Shown piece by piece: positions 9,677-17,279 of a DNA stretch of 64,000 nt. The translations under genes were made by a program, and so were the position numbers. The notes under the pieces are model-generated. The model saw nothing but the letters and a program-made list of their open reading frames with translations, made no database searches and was not told the origin of the DNA. Location of the stretch: assembly GCA_028687425.1 (NCBI GenBank), contig JAQUAD010000001.1, positions 1 to 64,000 of the forward strand, written 5' to 3'. Every line of letters starts with the position of its first letter. Position 1 is the first letter of the stretch. This DNA is from Sideroxydans sp. (GTDB taxonomy: Bacteria > Pseudomonadota > Gammaproteobacteria > Burkholderiales > Gallionellaceae).

Positions 9677-10765
9677 ATGATGCATCGCAGCACCCTTCCC
9701 TTGCTCCTCTTGTTGATCAGTGCGCTTGCGTTTGAAGCGCAGGCCTCCGATCTGAAATTCTGGGGATATCAGGATTTCTCCAAACCGCTGGGAAATGCCT
9801 GCCATGAACGCTGGAAACGCAACGGCGGGAACGACGGCAACCGACCCAACCCACAGGTCTGCGATCCTGCAAGCAGCCAGTATTCTGCCAAGAGTGCGCA
9901 GGAAGGTGCCTGGCGCCTGACGATCTCCACCTTGTGCACCATTGAATCGTCCTGGTATGCGGTCGGCAACTCCCGCCCGATGATGTCCTATAAAGCACCT
10001 GCCGCCATCGAGAACTTCGGCGACCACATGACCTTCTCCTTCCTGTCGCAGAAAGTGACCGATGCGGAAGTGGCGGAGGTCGAGAAGCAGCTCAAGGAAC
10101 GGCGCGATGACATGGCCAAGGAATACAAGGACACACAGGTGCAGCTGACCCGCCTCAACGGCGCGTATGCCCTCACTGCACAGACAGACTTCTCGAAGGG
10201 CTTAAGTAGCGGAGAAATAGAGGACCGCATCGTATGGCTGACCGGGCAAGCGCAATTCCTGATGTGCGACATCACCAACGGCCAGGAGAAGTACCGTATG
10301 GCCGAATGGGACAGGCTCAAGGGGGCCGACCTGACCCATCTGAACAAGGCGGAGTTCTACACGCTCAACCAGACCCTGCATGAAGGCTACAAGGAAGTCG
10401 AAGGCGACGGCAAGGAAGGCAACTGGGGCGTCTCCTTCGGTGGTGGATCGTACAAGATATGGATGGAGAACTGGGGCGACAAGATGATCCTGTGGCTTGC
10501 AGTACCGCACAAAGAGACTAGCGAAGGTCCCGTTTCAGACAAGGCCTGGGATGTCGTCAACAAGTGGGCGCAAAAGAACGTTTTCGAGGATGCCAGCGAG
10601 ATGAAGGTGCTGTGGAATACGAACTGGGTGTGGATAGGCGCCGACTATCCCTACAAAGGACTCACAGGCAAGAAGGTCATGAACCTGGTAAAGGATTTCG
10701 AGAACGATTACGCCCCCGAATCCGCTGATGACGTGCGAGACGAGTTGGAGGATATCGATCTCTGA
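9677..10765 (+). CDS. Secreted protein of unknown function (second of a pair)
   Basis: A 362-aa protein. The start ATG follows AGGAG by 6 bases; a second ATG is directly adjacent. The signal peptide runs to about residue 23 (AQA/SD). The middle (about 130-170) is a charged helical, possibly coiled-coil, stretch. The C-terminal 120 residues are rich in Trp and alternate strands and helices (WGVSFGGGSYKIWMENW). This loosely recalls the YbjN / type III chaperone-like fold, but that is a weak impression only. At least three Cys lie in the mature part. It probably works with the preceding secreted protein; the role is unknown. Confidence 0.7.
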   Translation: MMHRSTLPLLLLLISALAFEAQASDLKFWGYQDFSKPLGNACHERWKRNGGNDGNRPNPQVCDPASSQYSAKSAQEGAWRLTISTLCTIESSWYAVGNSRPMMSYKAPAAIENFGDHMTFSFLSQKVTDAEVAEVEKQLKERRDDMAKEYKDTQVQLTRLNGAYALTAQTDFSKGLSSGEIEDRIVWLTGQAQFLMCDITNGQEKYRMAEWDRLKGADLTHLNKAEFYTLNQTLHEGYKEVEGDGKEGNWGVSFGGGSYKIWMENWGDKMILWLAVPHKETSEGPVSDKAWDVVNKWAQKNVFEDASEMKVLWNTNWVWIGADYPYKGLTGKKVMNLVKDFENDYAPESADDVRDELEDIDL

Positions 10766-10790
10766 AGCTAACGGACATCACGCTTCCTGA

Positions 10791-10820
10791 AGTGCCCGCG
10801 ATAAGCGGGCACTTTGCATT
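10791..10820 (+). terminator. Intrinsic terminator after the secreted pair
   Basis: A 9-bp perfect stem AGTGCCCGC/GCGGGCACT (10791-10799 with 10805-10813) with a 5-base loop GATAA is followed by TTGCATT. It separates the secreted pair from gshA, which therefore needs its own promoter; a TAGAAT hexamer at 10840-10845 could be its -10 box. Confidence 0.7.
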
Positions 10821-10872
10821 GGCGCCCGCGTAAATCGGCTAGAATGCCTGCATCGTTTCCAGCAGATAAACC

Positions 10873-12144
10873 ATGGTTCCCCATCTCACCACCGCACTCA
10901 AAGGCCCGCTGCTCGATCTGGAGCAGCGGTTCCTGGCCAAGCAGCCCGATATCGAACGCTGGTTCCGCACCCAGTGGCTGGAACATACTGTTCCGTTCTA
11001 TGCCTCGGTCGACCTGCGCAACAGCGGCTTCAAGCTGGCCCCTGTGGACACCAACCTGTTCCCCGGCGGCTTCAACAATCTGAATCCCGATTTCCTGCCG
11101 CTGTGCATCCATGCCGCGCAGAGCGCGATCGAGAAGATCTGCCCCGAGGCGCGCGGCGTGCTGCTGATCCCGGAGAACCACACGCGTAACCAGTTCTATC
11201 TGCAGAACGTGGCGATGCTGGTGCGCGTGTTGCGCCAATCCGGTTTGAATGTGCGCATCGGCAGCCTGCTGCCGGAGGTCACCAGACCCACAGACATCGA
11301 ACTGCCTGACGGCAATACGCTCACGCTGGAACCGATACAGCGCAAGGGCAATCGCCTGCACATCGGCGATTTCGATCCGTGCGTGGTGTTGCTCAACAAC
11401 GACCTGTCGGCAGGCGTACCCGATCTGCTGCGCGATCTGGAGCAGAACGTTTTGCCGCCGCTGGAAGGCGGCTGGACCACGCGCCGCAAGTCGCGCCATT
11501 TCGCGGCTTATTCCCGCGTGGCGCAGGATTTTGCACAGATGCTGGGCATCGACCCGTGGCTGATCGACCCCTATTTCGATGTGTGCGGCGAGGTCGATTT
11601 CCATGCGCGCACCGGGGAAGACTGTCTGGCCGGCAAGGTGGATATGCTGTTGCAGAAGATGCGCGACAAGTATGCGGAATATGGGGTGAAGGACGACCCG
11701 TTCGTGATCGTAAAGGCGGACGCGGGCACCTACGGTATGGGCATCATGACCGTGAAGGATGGCAGCGAGGTGCGTGACCTCAACCGCAAGCAACGCAACA
11801 AGATGGCAGTGGTGAAAGAGGGGCTGTCGGTGTCCGACGTGCTGGTGCAGGAAGGCGTCTATACCTTCGAACAGATCAACGAGGCGGTGGCGGAGCCGGT
11901 GGTGTACATGGTCGACCATTTCGTGGTGGGCGGCTTCTATCGCGTGCACACCGGACGCGGGGTGGACGAGAACCTGAACGCGCCGGGCATGCATTTCGTG
12001 CCGCTGGCGTTCGAGAGCAGCTGCACGCTGCCCAACCCGGCACGCGCACCGGACGATACGCCGAACCGCTTCTATGCCTATGGCGTGGTGGCGCGTCTGG
12101 CGTTGCTGGCAGCGTCCATCGAACTGGAGGAGCTGACGGCATGA
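10873..12144 (+). CDS. gshA: Glutamate--cysteine ligase, proteobacterial (ferrooxidans) type
   Basis: A 423-aa protein that I recognise as the glutamate-cysteine ligase family typical of betaproteobacteria and Acidithiobacillus. It makes gamma-glutamylcysteine from glutamate, cysteine and ATP, the first step of glutathione synthesis, in the cytoplasm. The family's Asn/Gly-rich segments are present (NLFPGGFNNLN near residue 60, ADAGTYGMGIMTVKD near residue 280), the latter looking like the ATP-binding part. It overlaps the apbE-like gene by 4 bp (ATGA) and heads an operon that runs into the PTS genes. In related genomes gshB usually follows; here it does not. Confidence 0.88.
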   Translation: MVPHLTTALKGPLLDLEQRFLAKQPDIERWFRTQWLEHTVPFYASVDLRNSGFKLAPVDTNLFPGGFNNLNPDFLPLCIHAAQSAIEKICPEARGVLLIPENHTRNQFYLQNVAMLVRVLRQSGLNVRIGSLLPEVTRPTDIELPDGNTLTLEPIQRKGNRLHIGDFDPCVVLLNNDLSAGVPDLLRDLEQNVLPPLEGGWTTRRKSRHFAAYSRVAQDFAQMLGIDPWLIDPYFDVCGEVDFHARTGEDCLAGKVDMLLQKMRDKYAEYGVKDDPFVIVKADAGTYGMGIMTVKDGSEVRDLNRKQRNKMAVVKEGLSVSDVLVQEGVYTFEQINEAVAEPVVYMVDHFVVGGFYRVHTGRGVDENLNAPGMHFVPLAFESSCTLPNPARAPDDTPNRFYAYGVVARLALLAASIELEELTA

Positions 12145-13193
12145 AGCGGACTTTCTTTGCACTGATGGCGGTGCTGGCCTTGCTCACCGGCTGCGGCAAG
12201 GAGCCGCTGTATCAAGAGCAGGCCTATGTGTTCGGCACCATCGTCGAGGTGAGCATCTACGGCGAGGAAGAGGCCAAGGCACGCAAGGGCGCTGCCGCGG
12301 TGATGGCCGAGTTCCAGCGTCTGCACGACATGCTGCATGCCTGGCAGCCTTCGGTCTTGTCGTCAGTGAACGATGCGATCGCCCGGGGCAAGACGCAGGC
12401 CGCGCCTGCCGAGCTGGTGTTCCTGTTGCAGGATGCGGAGCAGTTCTCGATCCAGTCGGGCGGCACTTTCAACCCGGCTATCGGCGGGCTGATCAAACTA
12501 TGGGGCTTCCAGTCGGACACCTTCCAGCCGGTACTGCCGGACGAGAGCAAGGTGGCGGCGCTGCTGAAGGCGAATCCGCAGATGACGGATATGTTCTATC
12601 GTCCGCCTGTTGCCGGCAGTAACGAAGAGCAGGTCGGTAGCAAGAACCCGGCCGTCATGATCGACCTGGGCGGGTATGCCAAAGGCTATGCGCTGGATCG
12701 CGCGGTCGAACTGCTGCAGCAGCAGGGTATCGCCAATGCCCTGATCAACATCGGCGGCAATGTGATCGCCCTCGGCACGCACGGCAAGCGGCCATGGCAT
12801 ATCGGCATCCAGCACCCGCGCAAACCGGGCGCCATCGCCACGCTTGAATTGCGCGACGGCGAGGCGGTCGGCACTTCCGGCGATTATCAGCGCTACTTTG
12901 AAGTGGACGGCAAACGCTATTGCCACCTGCTCGATCCGCGCACCGGCCATCCGGTACAAGGTGTGCAGGCCGTGACCGTGCTGGCGCGCGGCGAACGCGC
13001 AGGCCTGCTGTCCGACGTGACGTCCAAGCCCATCTTCATCGCCGGTGTCGCCGGCTGGCGCGCGGCAGTGCGCAGCATGCATCAGACCGATGCCCTGTTG
13101 ATCGATGCGGAAGGCAAGGTGCACCTCACCGAAGCGATGCAGAAGCGTCTAGAATTCACCGACGACAAGACGGTCACCGTTATCGAGCCATGA
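12141..13193 (+). CDS. apbE: FAD:protein FMN transferase (ApbE family), lipoprotein
   Basis: A 350-aa protein with a lipoprotein signal (LLTGC, Cys17). It belongs to the ApbE/flavin transferase family, which uses Mg2+ and FAD to attach FMN covalently to a Thr of target proteins such as NqrC, RnfG or related flavoproteins on the periplasmic side. Family motifs visible are the N-terminal GTIVEVSIYG, the FNPAIGGLIKLWGF segment, DLGGYAKGYALDRAV, INIGGNVIALG and DVTSKPIFIAG in place of the usual 'D-x-x-STA'. The active site appears largely intact. No flavinylation target (Nqr/Rnf) is in the window. It overlaps gshA and the following small gene by ATGA junctions. Confidence 0.88.
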   Translation: MKRTFFALMAVLALLTGCGKEPLYQEQAYVFGTIVEVSIYGEEEAKARKGAAAVMAEFQRLHDMLHAWQPSVLSSVNDAIARGKTQAAPAELVFLLQDAEQFSIQSGGTFNPAIGGLIKLWGFQSDTFQPVLPDESKVAALLKANPQMTDMFYRPPVAGSNEEQVGSKNPAVMIDLGGYAKGYALDRAVELLQQQGIANALINIGGNVIALGTHGKRPWHIGIQHPRKPGAIATLELRDGEAVGTSGDYQRYFEVDGKRYCHLLDPRTGHPVQGVQAVTVLARGERAGLLSDVTSKPIFIAGVAGWRAAVRSMHQTDALLIDAEGKVHLTEAMQKRLEFTDDKTVTVIEP

Positions 13194-13390
13194 ACGAGAA
13201 CGACCCGATACAACAGAATATACAGCGCAGCGTCGCGCATCATGCGCTGAAGCAGATACGCGGTATCGTGGATGAGGAGAATGCCGACGACGCGTTCAAG
13301 GTGCGTGTGCTGGGCTGGTTGTTACGCTACGGCTGGCTGCTGCTGTTGGCCGTCGCCTTGATATTTGCACGAATCCTGGGAGTCATCTGA
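13190..13390 (+). CDS. Small single-pass membrane protein
   Basis: A 66-aa protein. The N-terminal 40 residues are polar and helical and would face the cytoplasm. One hydrophobic helix (about 42-64, GWLLRYGWLLLLAVALIF) follows, with positive residues before it. It overlaps the upstream apbE-like gene by 4 bp (ATGA) and the downstream EIIA gene by one base (TGATG), so the open frame is clearly a coupled gene in the operon. No family is recognised. Small tail-anchored proteins of this kind can dock a partner to the membrane; that is a guess. Confidence 0.75.
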   Translation: MNENDPIQQNIQRSVAHHALKQIRGIVDEENADDAFKVRVLGWLLRYGWLLLLAVALIFARILGVI

Positions 13391-13779
13391 TGGCGGGCAT
13401 ATTAGTAGTGGCGCACAACGCGCTGGGAGAGAGTCTGGTGGATTGCGTCGCGCATGTACTGGGCAGGACACCGGAGAACGTCAAAGTCCTGTCGGTATAC
13501 GCCGACGACGACCCGCAGCAGAAGCTGGCCGAAGGGCATGAACTCATCCGGCAACTGGACAGGGGCAACGGCGTACTGATACTGGCCGACATCTTCGGCG
13601 CCACGCCCAGCAACGTGGCGCGCCAGCTATGCCGCAAGGAGCACATCATGGGCGTCGCGGGCGTGAACCTGCCGATGCTGTTGCGCGTGGTGTGCCACCC
13701 CAACAAGAACATGCCCGAGCTGGCGCAGATCGCGCTGGACGGCGGCCGCGAATGCATCGTGCCCATGGGCGATGAATAA
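13390..13779 (+). CDS. PTS EIIA component, mannose/sorbose (ManX) family
   Basis: A 129-aa single-domain EIIA of the mannose family. The phosphorylation site is His9 in VVAHNALGES. The fold markers ADIFGATPSN and GVNLPMLLRV are present. It accepts phosphate from HPr. No sugar-specific EIIB, EIIC or EIID is adjacent, so, as in other betaproteobacteria, it is probably a regulatory phosphocarrier rather than part of a sugar importer. It lies between the small membrane protein gene (1-base overlap) and ptsH (9-bp gap). The function in regulation (for example of carbon or nitrogen responses) is inferred from family context. Confidence 0.9.
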   Translation: MAGILVVAHNALGESLVDCVAHVLGRTPENVKVLSVYADDDPQQKLAEGHELIRQLDRGNGVLILADIFGATPSNVARQLCRKEHIMGVAGVNLPMLLRVVCHPNKNMPELAQIALDGGRECIVPMGDE

Positions 13780-13788
13780 GGTAGAAAC

Positions 13789-14058
13789 ATGCAGAATCAG
13801 GACGCACTGATCATCAACAAACTCGGATTGCACGCCCGTGCATCCGCCAAACTGACGCAACTCGCTTCGCAGTTCCCCTGCGAGGTCTGGCTGTCGCGCA
13901 ACGGCAAGCGCATCAACGCCAAGAGCATCATGGGCGTGATGATGCTGGCCGCCGCCAAGGGCTCCACCATCGCCATCGAAACCAATGGCGAGCGCGAGGA
14001 CGAGGCGATGAGCGCCTTGCTGGCGCTGATCAACGACTATTTCGGAGAAGGCGAATAG
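13789..14058 (+). CDS. ptsH: Phosphocarrier protein HPr
   Basis: An 89-aa HPr. The active-site His15 stands in KLGLHARAS, and Ser46 is present in NAKSIMGVM, the position that HPr kinase/phosphorylase modifies in bacteria that have it. HPr takes phosphate from enzyme I and gives it to EIIA. The length and both motifs are normal. AGGTAGAAAC precedes the start. A palindromic repeat element of about 154 bp begins 9 bases after its stop and separates it from ptsI. Confidence 0.96.
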   Translation: MQNQDALIINKLGLHARASAKLTQLASQFPCEVWLSRNGKRINAKSIMGVMMLAAAKGSTIAIETNGEREDEAMSALLALINDYFGEGE

Positions 14059-14067
14059 CTATGCGGC

Positions 14068-14221
14068 AAATACCTCGAAAAATCGTAGCGAGCACTTCGA
14101 GTGCAAGGCGCACGGCGCGCAGGAACCGGAATGCACATGAGGTTTGTCGCCATGCGACCCCGGATCCCGCGCACCGCGCAACGCAGCAATCGGGGTGCGC
14201 AGTAGATTTAGCGAGGTATTT
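14068..14221. repeat. Palindromic MITE-like repeat element between ptsH and ptsI
   Basis: A 154-bp intergenic block is bounded by perfect 10-bp inverted repeats: AAATACCTCG at 14068-14077 and CGAGGTATTT at 14212-14221. The match continues past a 2-base gap as AAATC. The inside is GC-rich and partly self-complementary. It has no significant coding potential. Its right end abuts the ptsI ATG and contains GAGGT, which serves as the ptsI Shine-Dalgarno. The form fits a dispersed intergenic repeat (MITE or REP-like); copy number in the genome cannot be seen here. Confidence 0.7.
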
Positions 14222-15949
14222 ATGAGCTTTACCATTCATGGCTTGCCTGTCTCGAGCGGCATCGCCATCGGCCGCGCGCACCTGGTCTCGCATACCTCGC
14301 TCGAGGTCTCGCACTACGCCTTGCCCAAACATCTGGTGGATGAAGAGGTCGCGCGTCTCGATGCGGCACTGCATGCGACCCGGGAGGAATTGACCGACCT
14401 GCGCACCCATAGACCGCAGATGGCGGCGGCCGAATTCGACGCTTTCCTCGATCTGCACCTGATGATCCTCGGCGACGAACACATCAGCCATGCCGCCCGC
14501 GAGATGGTGAAAGCCGAGCAGTGCAATGCCGAATGGGCGCTGAAGACGCAGATGGACGAACTGGTCGCCCAGTTCGAAGCTTTCGACGATGCCTACCTGC
14601 GCGAGCGCAAGACCGATGTGATCCAGGTCGTCGAACGCATCCTCAAGGTGCTGGGCGGTCATCCCGGCCATGTACCGCCAACACCGCAGCAGGACACCGA
14701 GATGGTGCTGGTGGCGCACGATGTGAGTCCCGCCGACCTGATCCAGCTCAAACCGCACCAGTTCTGCGCCATCCTCACCGACCTGGGCGGCGCAACATCG
14801 CACACCGCCATCGTGGCGCGCGGCCTGAACACACCCTGTATCGTCGGTTTGCACCATGCGCGCGAACTGATCAAGGATCGCGACATGCTGATCGTGGATG
14901 GCGGTCAGGGCGTGGTCATCGTCAATCCGGACAAAAACCTGCTGGCCGAATACAAGCTGCGCCAGAGCGAATGGCAACTGGAACGGCAGAAGCTCAAACG
15001 CCTGAAGACAGCGCGCGCCAACACACTGGACGGCACCGTCGTCGACCTGATGGCCAACATCGAGATGCCGACCGATGTGCAGCAGGTCAAGGATAACGGC
15101 GCGAACGGCGTCGGCCTGTTCCGTAGCGAGTTCCTGTTCCTCAACCGCGACGAGTTGCCGGACGAGGAAGAGCAATACCAGGCGTATCGCGCAGTGTTGC
15201 AAGGGCTGAAGGACAAGCCGGTCACCATCCGTACCTACGACCTGGGTGCTGACAAGCAGCTCAAGGGTGTGACGCGAGTCGCCAGCAATCCCGCGCTGGG
15301 GCTGCGCGCGATCCGCCTGTGTCTGGCCGAACCGCAGTTGTTCCGCACCCAGCTGCGCGCGCTGTTGCGCGCATCGGTCTACGGCAATCTCAAGATCCTG
15401 GTGCCCATGCTGTCCGGTGCATCGGAGATCAACCAGACCCTGCAGCAGATCGATTTGGTCAAACAGGAACTGGCCGCACAGAACATCCCTTACCGCGAAG
15501 ACGTGCCCATCGGCGGCATGATCGAGATTCCTGCTGCGGCGCTGGCGTTGGGCGCGTTCATCAAGAAACTGGATTTCCTGTCCATCGGTACCAACGACCT
15601 GATCCAGTACACGCTGGCCATCGACCGTACCGACGAAGAGGTCGCGCATCTGTATGACCCGCTGCATCCTGCGATCCTGGGATTGCTGTCGCATGTGATT
15701 GCTACTGCGAACAAGGCCGAGATCCCGGTCTCGGTGTGCGGCGAAATGGCGGGTGAATTGATCTACACCCGTTTGTTGCTGGGCATCGGCCTGCGCCAGT
15801 TCTCCATGCATCCCGCGCAACTGCTGGGTACCAAGCAGCGTATCCTCACCACCAGCCTGCCGGAGATCGCTCCGCTGGTGCAAAGGATCCTGCGTGCGGA
15901 TGACCCGCTCAAGATCCGCGAGTTGCTGGACAAGCTGAATACGCTTTAA
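14222..15949 (+). CDS. ptsI: PTS enzyme I (phosphoenolpyruvate--protein phosphotransferase)
   Basis: A 575-aa enzyme I. It takes phosphate from phosphoenolpyruvate and passes it to HPr. The phosphorylated His194 is in GGATSHTAIVARG. The PEP-binding barrel contains the FRSEFLF segment, EIPAAAL, FLSIGTNDLIQY and Cys506 in VCGEMAG. The start is the ATG of MSFTIHGLPV; the frame is open for 26 more codons upstream, but those codons lie inside the palindromic repeat element. The GAGGT of that element is the only Shine-Dalgarno. With EIIA and HPr it forms a compact regulatory phosphorelay without a sugar permease. Confidence 0.96.
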   Translation: MSFTIHGLPVSSGIAIGRAHLVSHTSLEVSHYALPKHLVDEEVARLDAALHATREELTDLRTHRPQMAAAEFDAFLDLHLMILGDEHISHAAREMVKAEQCNAEWALKTQMDELVAQFEAFDDAYLRERKTDVIQVVERILKVLGGHPGHVPPTPQQDTEMVLVAHDVSPADLIQLKPHQFCAILTDLGGATSHTAIVARGLNTPCIVGLHHARELIKDRDMLIVDGGQGVVIVNPDKNLLAEYKLRQSEWQLERQKLKRLKTARANTLDGTVVDLMANIEMPTDVQQVKDNGANGVGLFRSEFLFLNRDELPDEEEQYQAYRAVLQGLKDKPVTIRTYDLGADKQLKGVTRVASNPALGLRAIRLCLAEPQLFRTQLRALLRASVYGNLKILVPMLSGASEINQTLQQIDLVKQELAAQNIPYREDVPIGGMIEIPAAALALGAFIKKLDFLSIGTNDLIQYTLAIDRTDEEVAHLYDPLHPAILGLLSHVIATANKAEIPVSVCGEMAGELIYTRLLLGIGLRQFSMHPAQLLGTKQRILTTSLPEIAPLVQRILRADDPLKIRELLDKLNTL

Positions 15950-15970
15950 GAGCTTTCTTCGCGTCAAATA

Positions 15971-16000
15971 GAAAACGAGCGTCCGAAGACGCCCGTTTTT
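15971..16000. terminator. Bidirectional terminator between ptsI and the porin gene
   Basis: A long hairpin pairs GAAAACGAGCGTC (15971-15983) with GACGCCCGTTTTT (15988-16000) around a CGAA tetraloop, with one A/C mismatch. A-rich and T-rich flanks on the two arms make it work for both convergent genes. Confidence 0.85.
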
Positions 16001-16024
16001 CATTGTGCTACAGCCAGACCGGAG

Positions 16025-17023
16025 TCAGCTTAGAACGAGTGCAGGAAACCTGCCACCGAAGGTGGTTGCTGTCACGCTGGTTGCACCGTTGGTCTTCTGC
16101 GATGCATAAGCCAGGAAGCCTTCGGTACGCTTGGAGAACTTGTAAGCGTACTTGATCGCCACCTGGTTCACGTCGTTTGCAGCAGCGCCAGTTGCAGCTG
16201 TGGAACCTGCCTTGGCGTAGCTGGCTGCAATGCTGCCTGCACCCAGCTTGATGCCGCCGACCAGTTCAACGTTGTTGCCGGTTACGCTGGCAGTTGTGCT
16301 GGTGTTGGTCTTCATGTTTTCGAACATCGCGCCTACCCATGCATCAGCGAGGTCGAACTTGCCGGTCAGGCGGAATGCGCTGTCAGTCGTACCGACTGTC
16401 ACATCAGCACGGCTCTCGTAGGCAGCTGCTGCGTAGATGCTGTCTTGTTCGAAAGTAGCGGACATGGACATGATGCTGGCGTTCTTGGCAGCAGTCTTGG
16501 CTTCGTCCGGGCTGTACATGAATGCTGCTTGCAGGCCGCCGACCTTCGGAGACCAGTACTGAACCATGTTCTTCTGGCGTGTGTTGTAGTTCTTGCCAGC
16601 GGAACGGCCGATCACCAGAGTGGATGTCCACGAAGTGGTGTTGTCGAACAGTTCGATCTTGTTGTGTGCAACCTTGAACGGTGTATCCCAGATACCCAGC
16701 ATCACCTTACCGAAATCGCCTTCCAGACCGAAGCCGCTGTTACGTGTCTTGCCCAGACCGTTACCGGCGTTGCCGTCTGCATCCATTTCGACTTCGTACT
16801 GGAAGATGCCTTTCAGGCCGTCGCCCAGATCATCGCTGCCCTTGACGCCGAAACGGGAAGCATTGGTGTTCACGCGCATCACGCTGGTAGAACCTGTGCC
16901 GCCTGCATCGTGCTGGTCGATAGTCAGGAATGCCTTACCGTAAACGGTAACGTTTGCGTTGTCAGCGAAAGCCGGTGCGGAGAGGGCAGAGGCGATTGCC
17001 AGTGCGATCAGTTTTTGTTTCAT
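16025..17023 (-). CDS. Gram-negative porin with frameshifted C-terminus
   Basis: A 332-aa general porin (OmpC-type, 16-stranded trimer family of betaproteobacteria). It should form a channel for small solutes in the outer membrane. A signal peptide of 20 residues ends APAFA/DN, then NVTVYGKAFLTID is the standard first strand. AAGGAGTAACC precedes the ATG. The reading frame ends GGRFPALVLS, which is not a porin end. Removing one base near 16051 gives GGGFLHSF followed by a stop at 16030-16032, the expected porin terminus with a final Phe. So the last strand is frameshifted, by real mutation or by a sequence error. Confidence 0.9.
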   Translation of the reverse strand: MKQKLIALAIASALSAPAFADNANVTVYGKAFLTIDQHDAGGTGSTSVMRVNTNASRFGVKGSDDLGDGLKGIFQYEVEMDADGNAGNGLGKTRNSGFGLEGDFGKVMLGIWDTPFKVAHNKIELFDNTTSWTSTLVIGRSAGKNYNTRQKNMVQYWSPKVGGLQAAFMYSPDEAKTAAKNASIMSMSATFEQDSIYAAAAYESRADVTVGTTDSAFRLTGKFDLADAWVGAMFENMKTNTSTTASVTGNNVELVGGIKLGAGSIAASYAKAGSTAATGAAANDVNQVAIKYAYKFSKRTEGFLAYASQKTNGATSVTATTFGGRFPALVLS

Positions 17024-17185
17024 GGTTACTCCTTAACGTTTAGAAAAATAACTGCACTTGGCTCTTAACGGTCAAGCGCCGAAAGAACTGGGTGCGGATG
17101 ATGCCGCGCGTTTGTTACAGCTTTGTTAAGGTTTCGCATCTGTTTCATTTTTGCATCAGGGTCATTTGCACGTGACTGTGCTCAA

Positions 17186-17214
17186 TTGACAGCCTGTAAC
17201 AAAACACGGACACT
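17186..17214 (+). promoter_or_regulatory. Candidate promoter for the metX leader
   Basis: A perfect -35 hexamer TTGACA (17186-17191) is followed, after 17 bases, by GACACT (17209-17214), a 3/6 match to the -10 box. Transcription from here would begin just before the SAM-II aptamer at 17221. Confidence 0.4.
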
Positions 17215-17220
17215 TCGTCC

Positions 17221-17273
17221 CGTGCCGATTTGAGATCAGCTTGCGGGGCACGTTAAACATTCCAGCTAAAGCG
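17221..17273 (+). ncRNA. SAM-II (SAM-alpha) riboswitch aptamer
   Basis: The leader of metX matches the SAM-II riboswitch as I know it. Stem P1 pairs CGTGCC (17221-17226) with GGCACG (17247-17252). The loop begins with the conserved GATTTGA and carries GCTTGC (17239-17244). The 3' strand TTAAAC...GCTAAAGC (17253-17272) follows. The pseudoknot is GCTT (17239-17242) with AAGC (17269-17272). SAM-II binds S-adenosylmethionine and lowers expression of methionine genes, and metX is a known target. The location directly upstream of metX makes the call strong. Confidence 0.88.
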
Positions 17274-17279
17274 AGACGA

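Noticed and set aside
10768..12162. A 464-codon open frame antisense to gshA
   Set aside because: Covers a clear gshA and shows no domain or start signal; antisense shadow.
14030..16003. A 657-codon open frame antisense to ptsI
   Set aside because: It mirrors the ptsI codons, has no ribosome binding site, and its translation is Gln/Arg/His-rich without domains. It is a shadow of a GC-rich gene.
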